Assembly: GCA_963618065.1 (NCBI GenBank)
Contig: CAVERH010000106.1
Coordinates: 1-7,757 of the forward strand
DNA: 7,757 nt
Origin: Suilimivivens sp963618065
GTDB lineage: Bacteria > Bacillota > Clostridia > Lachnospirales > Lachnospiraceae
Direction of reading: 5' to 3'
Position numbers and translations under genes: made by a program. The notes beneath the pieces were generated by a model. That model saw nothing but the letters and a program-made list of their open reading frames with translations, made no database searches and was not told the DNA's origin. Shown one piece after another: positions 1-6,552 of this stretch; position 1 is the stretch's first letter; each line of letters begins with the position of its first letter.

Positions 1-50
1 CCACAGATTATCTCAAAAAGATATATGACAGTTATTTAATTTACGATGTA

Positions 51-365
51 CTAGTTAATGATATTGGATTCCAGACTGCTTCCCTGTTCCATGTTGCCGC
101 TTTCGGCTCTCTGATAATGACCGGCCATTTCAGTCAGATCCTGGGAATGCTCCGCAATCATCCGGTAAAGCTTATCCATATCTGTCTGCAAGGTTTTAAA
201 ACGGGCTGAAAATGTCCCGGATGCTTCTCCCTGCCAGATTCCCTGCAGCGAATCTACCAGGGTCATCATTTCTCCTGTCAGATTCTTTACCTGTGTTCCT
301 GTTGTCGCAAATGTACCGGATGACTGAATCATTTTTTCCGGTGTAACCTTTAAAATACCTTCCAT
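51..365 (-). CDS. WXG100-family protein E (ESAT-6-like), both signature motifs present
   Basis: Small helical-hairpin protein of the WXG100/ESAT-6 family, 104 residues, expected to dimerise and to be exported by, or to assist, the type VII system whose motor gene essC lies upstream. W44-Q-G46 falls at the expected turn between two predicted amphipathic helices, and Y84-Q-R-A-E88 near the C-terminus fits the Y-x-x-x-D/E export signature, with the standard 40-residue W-to-Y distance. There is no signal peptide or membrane segment, and no cysteine. A polar tail of about 16 residues follows the motif. The ATG is preceded by GGGAGG with a 9-base gap. It is the last gene of the operon inside the window, 30 bp after protein D; its stop is at position 51 and the operon may continue beyond the left edge. 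Family assignment is firm; whether it is a secreted effector, a chaperone or a structural partner is not known. Confidence 0.9.
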   Translation of the reverse strand: MEGILKVTPEKMIQSSGTFATTGTQVKNLTGEMMTLVDSLQGIWQGEASGTFSARFKTLQTDMDKLYRMIAEHSQDLTEMAGHYQRAESGNMEQGSSLESNIIN

Positions 366-395
366 ATGCTGTATCCTCCCAATTTTTATTTTTAT

Positions 396-695
396 CTAAT
401 AACTACGTGATGATGCAATTTCTGCATTTCTTGCTTCCGCCTCTTCATACCTGGCGGCAATTTCAAGCATGACCTCAACATATCGCTCAATCAATTTTTC
501 AAAAAGAAACATCTGCTCCTTATCCCTTGCAAATGCGTGGTGAAAGGCTTCCTTAGCCTGTCCTTCCCACATGCTGCACAATTCCTGTTCCTGGGAATCC
601 AGTTCATTGCACTTTGCCCGGAACTGTCCGTTTAACCCCCGTAAGTTTTCTGCCTTATTTCTTAATTCTCTTGAAGTAACCTGAAAAAATGCCAT
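396..695 (-). CDS. WXG100-family protein D (ESAT-6-like), both signature motifs present
   Basis: WXG100-family small protein, 99 residues, close to the family's usual length of about 100. W43-E-G45 lies in the central turn and Y83-E-E-A-E87 near the C-terminus forms the Y-x-x-x-E export signature, again 40 residues after the tryptophan. The helices are rich in charged and Ala/Leu residues, typical of a four-helix dimer. Cysteines 29 and 40 are both in the first helix. The ATG has GGGAGGG about 5 bases upstream, and this ribosome binding site overlaps the TAG stop of protein C (11 bp gap between the genes), which favours coupled translation. Carrying both motifs, it could act as a homodimer or pair with protein E. 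Partner and function are inferred from family and context only. Confidence 0.9.
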   Translation of the reverse strand: MAFFQVTSRELRNKAENLRGLNGQFRAKCNELDSQEQELCSMWEGQAKEAFHHAFARDKEQMFLFEKLIERYVEVMLEIAARYEEAEARNAEIASSRSY

Positions 696-706
696 AATTT
701 CCCTCC

Positions 707-1015
707 CTAATACGTTCTTAGATTTCCAATTGTTTCATTACATTTCTCGGCACAATACATGGCCTTTGCATAGCCCTCTACCATACGTGCCACCTTTTTT
801 AATTCATCCGCTTCGCCGGATAACTTTGTACATAACTTCACCTCCCTTTCCATGAGAAGATCCGCACTTTCTCCCATCCAGCACGTCTTCGTATCCAGAA
901 GGAGCTGGCACATCTTTTCATCTGCCAATAACCGGATCTGGTCTGCGGTTGCCTGCATCTGATCCGCCAATCCCTGTAACTGACTAAATTGAACCTCAAT
1001 CCACTCCTGCAGCAT
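707..1015 (-). CDS. WXG100-like protein C, W-M-G present but signature tyrosine absent, cysteine-rich
   Basis: WXG100-like protein of 102 residues when started at the ATG whose first base is 1015. That start is preferred because AAGGGG lies 8 bases upstream; an ATG two codons earlier (first base 1021) sits only about 2 bases from the same site, and an in-frame ATG at 1093 lies deep inside the preceding gene. W46-M-G48 occupies the turn. The position 40 residues later, where relatives have tyrosine, is M86, followed by C-terminal E90, so the Y-x-x-x-E signature is incomplete. Five cysteines (36, 45, 62, 88, 92) are unusual for this family; C45 touches the WXG tryptophan and C88/C92 lie in the signal region. 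The start overlaps the end of gene B by 20 bp, implying translational coupling. Family membership is likely; the role is probably as one half of a heterodimer. Confidence 0.82.
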   Translation of the reverse strand: MLQEWIEVQFSQLQGLADQMQATADQIRLLADEKMCQLLLDTKTCWMGESADLLMEREVKLCTKLSGEADELKKVARMVEGYAKAMYCAEKCNETIGNLRTY

Positions 1016-1304
1016 CCACATTTCCCCTTTCTGCCTGTTCGTAATATTCTGCAATCTGAAAAAGACGCTCTGCAAACCACTTCGTTCTTTCAAACGGCCA
1101 CCTTGCCGCTTCCAGCTCCTCTTTTGTAATTACACAGAGCCGTTTCATCCCCTTCGTCTCAAATTTCATGGCAAGTGCCATAAACCGTTCCACCGTTTCC
1201 TGATACTCTGTAAAAGCCTGCTCACATTCTTTACTGAGTGCCGCAGCTTCCTCCCGCAAAGATTCCGAACGAACCTTCACCATTCCATCCATATCCATAT
1301 CCAT
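996..1304 (-). CDS. Degenerate WXG100-like protein B: F-E-T replaces W-x-G, Y-x-x-x-E kept
   Basis: Small charged helical protein of 102 residues in the WXG100 gene row. Y88-E-Q-A-E92 is a clear C-terminal export signature, but the position 40 residues before Y88 is F48, giving F-E-T instead of W-x-G. The start is taken at the ATG with first base 1304, 4 bp after the stop of gene A and preceded by a G-rich AGGAAGGGTAGGGG stretch. Three further in-frame ATGs follow within seven codons because the N-terminus is a short M-D repeat (ATGGAT units), so the exact start is uncertain by a few codons. A longer open frame reaches back to 1409 but lies inside gene A. It contains cysteines 27 and 57. It may be the signal-bearing partner in a heterodimer with A or C. 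That it is a real gene rests on tight operon spacing, its ribosome binding site and the preserved spacing. Confidence 0.8.
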   Translation of the reverse strand: MDMDMDGMVKVRSESLREEAAALSKECEQAFTEYQETVERFMALAMKFETKGMKRLCVITKEELEAARWPFERTKWFAERLFQIAEYYEQAERGNVDAAGVD

Positions 1305-1308
1305 ACCC

Positions 1309-1605
1309 CTACCCTTCCTGTGCATGCACCATGTTGTTTTGCTCCACTTCTGCAAGTAATATTCCCATCCGCTCTGCTCTATCCAGAATTTCCTGCAGGA
1401 CTGCCACATGTTCTGTATCCATCCGAAGCCATTCCGTAAAGGTATTGCCCCAGATGGTTCCTGCTTCTCCTTCCCAATGCTCCTGAAGCATGGCTGCTCT
1501 TTCTTCCATCCACTTAAGGGAATCCTTCACCTTCGTCATCTGCTGCCGCATTTCTATAATTTCCTTTTTCAGCATACTGCTGTTCATCATTACATGTCCG
1601 TTCAT
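1309..1605 (-). CDS. WXG100-family protein A, W-E-G present but signature tyrosine absent
   Basis: First of five consecutive small WXG100-family genes, 98 residues. W44-E-G46 sits at the predicted turn between two long amphipathic helices (roughly residues 8-42 and 47-90). The residue 40 positions after the tryptophan is L84 rather than tyrosine, although the acidic residue four further on (E88) is kept, so it lacks a complete Y-x-x-x-E export signature. No cysteine, signal peptide or membrane segment is present. The ATG at 1605 follows GAGG with a 5-base gap; later ATGs at codons 6 and 7 are possible but have a poorer context. The gene is 77 bp after yukD, the longest gap between neighbouring genes downstream of essC, and 4 bp before gene B. 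It would need a partner such as B to form the composite export signal known from WXG100 heterodimers; that pairing is inference. Confidence 0.88.
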   Translation of the reverse strand: MNGHVMMNSSMLKKEIIEMRQQMTKVKDSLKWMEERAAMLQEHWEGEAGTIWGNTFTEWLRMDTEHVAVLQEILDRAERMGILLAEVEQNNMVHAQEG

Positions 1606-1615
1606 GGTATCCTCG

Positions 1616-1654
1616 TCCTTTCTATCCAGATTTCCTATGCAGATTAGCTATGCA
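1616..1654 (-). repeat. Short 13-bp tandem repeat between yukD and the first WXG gene
   Basis: On the minus strand two adjacent 13-base units, TGCATAGCTAATC (1654-1642) and TGCATAGGAAATC (1641-1629), match at 11 of 13 positions. A third, weaker unit beginning TGGATAG follows (1628-1616) and runs into the ribosome binding region of gene A. The repeats fill half of the 77 bp gap. They could be an RNA-level or protein-binding element that sets the ratio of EssC/YukD to WXG proteins, or simply decayed duplication. No convincing promoter was seen here. Confidence 0.4.
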
Positions 1655-1682
1655 AAATCACACTCCAAAATGGGCTTCTATC

Positions 1683-1925
1683 TCAGATCAGAACAAACGG
1701 TTCTCCGGCAAGAACACCCTGACAAATCAGATTCTGTTCCGGGTCCAGCACCCGCCCCAGATCAAGTGCATACAAATAATAGTCTTTTGCCTCAAAAGCA
1801 ACTTCTTCCTTACGCTCAATCAACTCCAAACTCTGCCTGACAATTTCACCTGCCAGCATCTCTCCATTCCATTCAAAATCATAGGTTTCATTCAGCATTG
1901 GTACATAAAGATCTACCGATATCAT
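1683..1925 (-). CDS. yukD: YukD/EsaB-family ubiquitin-like T7SS accessory protein
   Basis: An 80-residue protein beginning M-I-S-V-D-L-Y-V-P, a beta-strand-rich start typical of the YukD/EsaB ubiquitin-like fold. In the middle it has a helix (about residues 25-38, with E-I-V-R-Q-S-L-E-L-I), then strands and the ending G-E-P-F-V-L-I. Length matches the family (about 80 residues). YukD/EsaB is a small cytoplasmic component of Firmicutes type VII systems, needed for secretion in some species; its exact biochemical role is unsettled. The start chosen has its first base at 1925, 4 bp after the essC stop, with GGGAGGTG lying inside the last essC codons; an earlier in-frame ATG at 1970 would overlap essC and lacks such a site. 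The overlap of ribosome binding site and upstream stop suggests translation is coupled to essC. Assignment rests on length, fold-like pattern and position next to essC. Confidence 0.87.
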   Translation of the reverse strand: MISVDLYVPMLNETYDFEWNGEMLAGEIVRQSLELIERKEEVAFEAKDYYLYALDLGRVLDPEQNLICQGVLAGEPFVLI

Positions 1926-1929
1926 ACTT

Positions 1930-4900
1930 TTACACCTCCCGTTCCTGATACGGGATGAGAAGCTGCACACTTCCCCCTCCCGATCCCTTTTTCAAAAATC
2001 CATTTCCCGGAGGCTCAGACCGGTTCAACAGGGAAAAGTTCAATCCCTCAAACTCCAATGCCCTCTGCAAGGATGCATTTCCTCCCAGATGAACACCCCA
2101 CTGGTAAGAAGCAAGGGACTTAAAACAAGGTGTAGCATACACTTCCAGATCACGCTGTGGATGATAGGCTCCGATCACCACTACATTCTCTCTCCGTTTT
2201 CCAAACAGTTCTTCCCATTGCCTTGTTTTTTCTTTCTCTTCTCCGCAATAGGAATAAATCTGCCTTGTAAATGCAGCCAGATGCGGAATCACAAGTACAA
2301 TCCGGCTCTCCTGCTTCTGTCCCTGCTTCTGTCCCTTCTGCAGTTCCGCTTCCAATTCCGGCACCTCCCGGCTGCAGATCACCCCCGGTTTTCTGGTAAA
2401 TCCGGCATATTCTCCCTCGGTATCCAGAAGCAGAATCTTCCAATCCGTAACACTTCTTACACAGAACAACAGATTATCAATCAGACTGCTCTTCCCTGTC
2501 TGATCCGCACCGGATATCAGAAAGCCGGAAATCTTTTGAAGATCAAGAATTTCCGTTTCTCCCGTTTCCTTGTTGTATCCAAGCGGTACCCGGTTACCTG
2601 TTCGATCATATCTCCGGCTCCTGCGATAACCCGTAAGGAACTGCGCAAGTTCCGGATATTCCGGTATTCGCACGATCCGATCATAAAAGGGGAGTCCCTC
2701 CTGATAAACTGCGCCCTCTTTTTGAAAGACCAGCGTCTGAAACTCCAGGACTCTCTTTCCCTTCTTGCATAGTCCTCTTCCTGCAACGCCCATTTTCGGG
2801 ATTGGAATCCCCTGATACTGGCGCAGCACATCCCCATACTGAAAGGGATCACTTAACTCAAGGGATAGTGTTGTCTTAATCTTGTTCCAAAGCCTGGACT
2901 GAAAATCTGCCACTCCATTTCCGGTCAGGATAAGGAATACACCAAGACTGATCCCCTCCGCTGCCATGGAAAGCAGGAATTCCTCCTCGACTTCTCCTAA
3001 ATATCTTCGTAATACTCCAATACCATCAATCATGCCGTACAGAATCGGAAGCTTTCCCGGGTTCTTTTGTATAAAGGTCTTATAATTTTCCCCGTTCAAT
3101 ACCCGTTTTCTTTCGCTCCAAAGCCTGCGCATCTGAGAAAAGAATACCGGAAGCTCCTTCGGTGTCTGCACCAGGGCAAGACAATGTGGCTGTTCCTCAT
3201 ACACAAGAAATCCCGGCTGTTCCACAACCAGCAGAAAATATTCTGCTTCCATTGGCTTATGATTCCTCGCTATCTGTTCCAAAATAAGCCGGATCAAATG
3301 AGACTTTCCGGTTGCCGGCCCTCCACAGATTCCCAGATGTCCCTGTTTTTGTGGTTCATAATACAATATCTTCTGGCACTGATTCTCCGGATCATCATAC
3401 TTTCCAATGCGAAACACCTGCATATCGCTGATTTTGTATCCCGACTCTGCCTTCTCCTGTTTCAGAATTTCTTCCAGTTCAATTGTCTCTTCCAGTTCCG
3501 GAAGCCACAATGATTCTGCTCTCTCATATCCATTCTGTCCCGCCACTTGGTTTACATAATTCACAACACATTCCATAAGTGAGCCTGTTACATGTTTTCC
3601 CTTCTCTTTTGGCAGAACACTTCTCCTTCCGGATTCTGAAAGAAGCACCACCTCGTCTTCTTTCCGTTCTCCCGGCTGGTATCTGCCACCGCAATAGCCT
3701 GTCTGGAACATCTGGTACAATTCATCATTTCCAATCTGAAGGAAGCATTGTCCCGGAGATGTCAGATAAGCAGCATCCGGCTTATGAAGCATATCCATAC
3801 TGTCCTGTTTATCCTGTACCCGGAGGCAGAGATGGAAACGGGCATTGCTCCAGATCTTATCATCCACAGTTCCTGCCGGTTTCTGGGTTGCCAGAAGCAG
3901 ATGCACCCCAAGGCTCCTGCCAACCTGTGCAAGCGAAATTACCTCCTGCATAAATTCCGGTTCTTCTTTCTTTAATTCTGCAAATTCGTCAATCACGATA
4001 AGCAGATGAGGCAATGCAGATGAGGTCTTTCCTTCACGATAAAGCTGCATATAAGCATCAATATGATTCACCTCATATTGGGAAAAAATCCGCTGCCTCC
4101 GCTTATTCTCGCTGCTGATTGCCAGCATGGCTCTCCGGATCTGCCCGCCGGACAAATTGGATATCACTCCTGCACAATGCGGAAAATTTCTGACCACATT
4201 GCCGGTTCCACCACCCTTATAATCAATCACAAAGAAGTTCACATCCTGCGGACTGAACTGGATCACCAGGGAAAGCAGGTAAGTTTGAAGCAATTCGCTC
4301 TTACCGGATCCCGTTGTTCCTGCAACCAGGCCATGTGGTCCATGAAATTTTTCGTGCACATCCAGATATACCAGCGCCCCCTGCATTCCTTTCCCGATTG
4401 CCACCTTAAGACGCTTTTCCGGTCTTGCTTCCTGCCAGCGCACCTCGCAGTGTAGATCTTCGATCCGCTGACAATCAAAGAGTTCCAGAAAATCCACATT
4501 CTTAGGAATTCCTTCGTTCTTCCCCTTTCCCGTCCTTTCGCATAACGCAAAATTTCTGCTATATGGAGAATTTTCCTTAAAGTCAACGGTATCGTACCTT
4601 ACAGGAACAGTAATCCTTTTATTCTTTTCGTATAGCTGCATTTCCTGATGATCCTTCTTCCAGATCATCCGGCTGCGGTATTCCTTAGGAAGCTCCTCCT
4701 CTTTCCCTGCAATTCCAACCACCATAACCCGGTCTGTCTTTCCCTTCTGCAGAAGGCTTTGCAGAACTTCTCCGAAAATCAGTAATGGATGAAGTAGAAA
4801 AATCAGAAAAGAAATGCTCTCTTTCTTTGCAGAAAGTTCTCTGGTAAGGTCAGGGAGAATTTCGGCTGCTGTTTCTTTATCCCCGGCCAGAAATCTGGTT

Positions 4901-6351
4901 TCTCCGTTTTCTGACCAGATATGTGGTATCCATTTCATGCTGTGATAAATATTCATCTGCCACGGTATGGATGAATCAAAAAAACACGCCACACGCATTT
5001 CCTCCGGTGAATGATGAAGCACCTGCTGCCAGAAAACCTGTAACACCCCATCATGCTGATGTTCCTCTTCTCCCACCACGCCAAGCCAGGAATTCTCCCG
5101 GAAATCCATACCAACCGGAACTGCCTCCAGATACTGAAACCTCTTCCATAAGGCTTCTGCTTCCTCTTCCATGGAATCCTTCACGAAAACTTTCTTTTCC
5201 TCCGGAAGCTTCAGCCTTACAGGGAAATCCTGTCTTCCGGTTCCAAGACGTATAAACCAGAAGTCCGGATCAGCTTCATAACGGTTCCAATTCAGGATCA
5301 GAAGCCGATGCTCTGCATAATACTCCGTAACCGCCGGGTATCTTCGATGCAGAAGTTCACCCCCCTTCTGTGCAATTTCCTGTAGTTCTGTTTCCAGATT
5401 TATCAGATATTCCCGGTACTGGATGATCCGTTCCCGGTTACTTCTTCGCTCCTCATGACGGCCTGCCAGCCGGTTCGTAATTCCCCAGAATACACCAAGT
5501 AGCGAACTGCATACTCCTGCTGCCAGCGTCACATACCGATATCCATTCCCTACCCCATCTGCAACTCTGCTGCTAAACAGACTCATCATCAGAATTGGGA
5601 AAACCATTGTGAGCATTGGCCCTATGGACAGGATCCACGGAGTCTGTGAGGTCTCCTTTTTCTGGGGCGGACTTAAAATCTCTCTTTCCTGTTCTTCCTG
5701 TAAACAGGCCTGCTCCGGAATCCTCTGTATGGAACGTGACACTGTTACCGCTCCCGCTTTTTGCTGTAATTCCTTCCCTAAAAATCCCCAATCAAGCACC
5801 CGGCATTCGCCGGCCAACGGAACATAAACAAGATACGGTGGCAGAAATTGCAGAAAAAGACCGTAAAGCTGCGCGGAGTCTCCCTTCTTAAGAATGACAC
5901 TTTCCCTTGCTCTTCTTCCGTTATGATATACTCCGTCACCGCCAAGATTATGAAGAACGACATTTTCGCCCTCCTTAACCAATACGGCATGTCTTCCTCT
6001 GACCCGGGAATGAAACTGGTAACAGATTCTGTTTTCATAGTCACTCCCTACAGTCACCGGAGCGTCTGCTTCCAGACGGATTCTCCCTGTGTGGGGCAAT
6101 CTATATACAGGCCCCTGCCTGCTGATCAATACCTTTTCTATAACCTCAGAATCTGTCAACAGCAATGAATCCGACAGCATGGGACGGGCATTTAACAGAA
6201 ATCTTTCCTGCCGGTAACTCACACAGATTTTCTGTCCCCGCAGATACAACGAAAACTCCGTATCTCCCATACAGGTAACATGCTTTACGACAGACTCTGA
6301 GTCAGAAAAGGCGCAAAAGAAAAAATGTTCTGCGTAAATCGTTTTCTTCAA
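1930..6351 (-). CDS. essC: EssC/YukBA-type type VII secretion ATPase (FHA-FHA-TM-TM-three FtsK/SpoIIIE domains)
   Basis: Membrane-anchored motor of a Firmicutes type VII (ESX-like) secretion system, 1473 residues, full length for the family (about 1480). Residues 1-85 form a first FHA-like domain; 97-180 form a second with G-S at 102-103, R-G-R-H at 118-121 and N-G at 144-145. Two membrane segments lie at about 238-260 and 273-295. ATPase D1 has Walker A G-T-T-G-S-G-K-S (678-685), Walker B L-L-I-V-I-D788-E789 and the A-T-Q-K-P segment (821-825). D2 has G-G-P-A-T-G-K-S (1010-1017) but a Walker B-like M-I-D1109-G without the catalytic Glu. D3 has G-A-D-Q-T-G-K-S (1281-1288) but V-L-V-I-P-H-L where the Walker B Asp should be. 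So D1 is probably the main hydrolysing domain, with D2 and D3 binding nucleotide or substrate. The start codon is TTG at 6351-6349, supported by AAAGAGGTG just upstream; the next Met is residue 28 and has no such site. First gene of the operon; yukD follows after 4 bp. Confidence 0.96.
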   Translation of the reverse strand: MKKTIYAEHFFFCAFSDSESVVKHVTCMGDTEFSLYLRGQKICVSYRQERFLLNARPMLSDSLLLTDSEVIEKVLISRQGPVYRLPHTGRIRLEADAPVTVGSDYENRICYQFHSRVRGRHAVLVKEGENVVLHNLGGDGVYHNGRRARESVILKKGDSAQLYGLFLQFLPPYLVYVPLAGECRVLDWGFLGKELQQKAGAVTVSRSIQRIPEQACLQEEQEREILSPPQKKETSQTPWILSIGPMLTMVFPILMMSLFSSRVADGVGNGYRYVTLAAGVCSSLLGVFWGITNRLAGRHEERRSNRERIIQYREYLINLETELQEIAQKGGELLHRRYPAVTEYYAEHRLLILNWNRYEADPDFWFIRLGTGRQDFPVRLKLPEEKKVFVKDSMEEEAEALWKRFQYLEAVPVGMDFRENSWLGVVGEEEHQHDGVLQVFWQQVLHHSPEEMRVACFFDSSIPWQMNIYHSMKWIPHIWSENGETRFLAGDKETAAEILPDLTRELSAKKESISFLIFLLHPLLIFGEVLQSLLQKGKTDRVMVVGIAGKEEELPKEYRSRMIWKKDHQEMQLYEKNKRITVPVRYDTVDFKENSPYSRNFALCERTGKGKNEGIPKNVDFLELFDCQRIEDLHCEVRWQEARPEKRLKVAIGKGMQGALVYLDVHEKFHGPHGLVAGTTGSGKSELLQTYLLSLVIQFSPQDVNFFVIDYKGGGTGNVVRNFPHCAGVISNLSGGQIRRAMLAISSENKRRQRIFSQYEVNHIDAYMQLYREGKTSSALPHLLIVIDEFAELKKEEPEFMQEVISLAQVGRSLGVHLLLATQKPAGTVDDKIWSNARFHLCLRVQDKQDSMDMLHKPDAAYLTSPGQCFLQIGNDELYQMFQTGYCGGRYQPGERKEDEVVLLSESGRRSVLPKEKGKHVTGSLMECVVNYVNQVAGQNGYERAESLWLPELEETIELEEILKQEKAESGYKISDMQVFRIGKYDDPENQCQKILYYEPQKQGHLGICGGPATGKSHLIRLILEQIARNHKPMEAEYFLLVVEQPGFLVYEEQPHCLALVQTPKELPVFFSQMRRLWSERKRVLNGENYKTFIQKNPGKLPILYGMIDGIGVLRRYLGEVEEEFLLSMAAEGISLGVFLILTGNGVADFQSRLWNKIKTTLSLELSDPFQYGDVLRQYQGIPIPKMGVAGRGLCKKGKRVLEFQTLVFQKEGAVYQEGLPFYDRIVRIPEYPELAQFLTGYRRSRRYDRTGNRVPLGYNKETGETEILDLQKISGFLISGADQTGKSSLIDNLLFCVRSVTDWKILLLDTEGEYAGFTRKPGVICSREVPELEAELQKGQKQGQKQESRIVLVIPHLAAFTRQIYSYCGEEKEKTRQWEELFGKRRENVVVIGAYHPQRDLEVYATPCFKSLASYQWGVHLGGNASLQRALEFEGLNFSLLNRSEPPGNGFLKKGSGGGSVQLLIPYQEREV
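2311..2334 (-). repeat. 12-bp perfect tandem duplication inside essC (Gly-Gln-Lys-Gln twice)
   Basis: The plus-strand unit ctgcttctgtcc occurs twice back to back, giving G-Q-K-Q-G-Q-K-Q at about residues 1340-1347 of EssC. It lies in the D3 domain, between the P-loop and the region where Walker B would be, and looks like a slippage duplication in a surface loop. It keeps the frame. Confidence 0.7.
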
Positions 6352-6457
6352 ATAGCACCTCTTTTATTCTTTCGTGAAAATGTTGGATGTCATAAAAACT
6401 AATAAAAGATGAAAGGATATGTTAATCGATCAACAATGAATTCATAAGTTATTATGT

Positions 6458-6486
6458 AAGATAACAGATTTGATATCTGATGTCAA
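6458..6486 (-). promoter_or_regulatory. Predicted sigma-A-type promoter of the essC operon with inverted repeat in the spacer
   Basis: On the minus strand a perfect -35 TTGACA (6486-6481) is followed by a 17-base spacer (6480-6464) and a -10 TATCTT (6463-6458, 4 of 6 to consensus). The spacer contains CAGAT-ATCAA-ATCTG, an inverted repeat with 5 bp arms, placed between the two promoter boxes as an operator would be. The start of transcription would fall near 6451, leaving a leader of about 100 bases before the TTG start of essC. The prediction is from sequence pattern only. Confidence 0.6.
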
Positions 6487-6552
6487 GATATTTTTGGTGA
6501 AATTAAACAATTATTTTGTTTGATTTAATTCATTATTTGGTTATTATCACAA

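Noticed and set aside
9..23. Small inverted repeat tatct/agata after the last WXG gene as a terminator
   Set aside because: Only 5 bp of A/T-rich stem and no T tract in the right place; too weak to call, so the operon may continue past the window edge.
1305..1409. Extension of gene B upstream to 1409
   Set aside because: The added 35 codons lie inside gene A in another frame, and the WXG100-like length and ribosome binding site fit the start at 1304.
1926..1970. Upstream in-frame ATG extending yukD by 15 codons
   Set aside because: It would overlap the end of essC and lacks a good ribosome binding site, whereas the ATG at 1925 has GGGAGGTG at correct distance and gives the usual 80-residue length.
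2089..2772. Long plus-strand open frame of 227 codons, and other open frames antisense to essC
   Set aside because: They lie wholly antisense to a clearly conserved essC, show no recognisable domain and no supporting ribosome binding site; they are shadows of the real gene.
6422..6445. Possible leader peptide of 7 residues (M-N-S-L-L-I-D) in the essC leader
   Set aside because: No ribosome binding site before it, and a frame this short is expected by chance in AT-rich DNA; no attenuator structure was seen with it.
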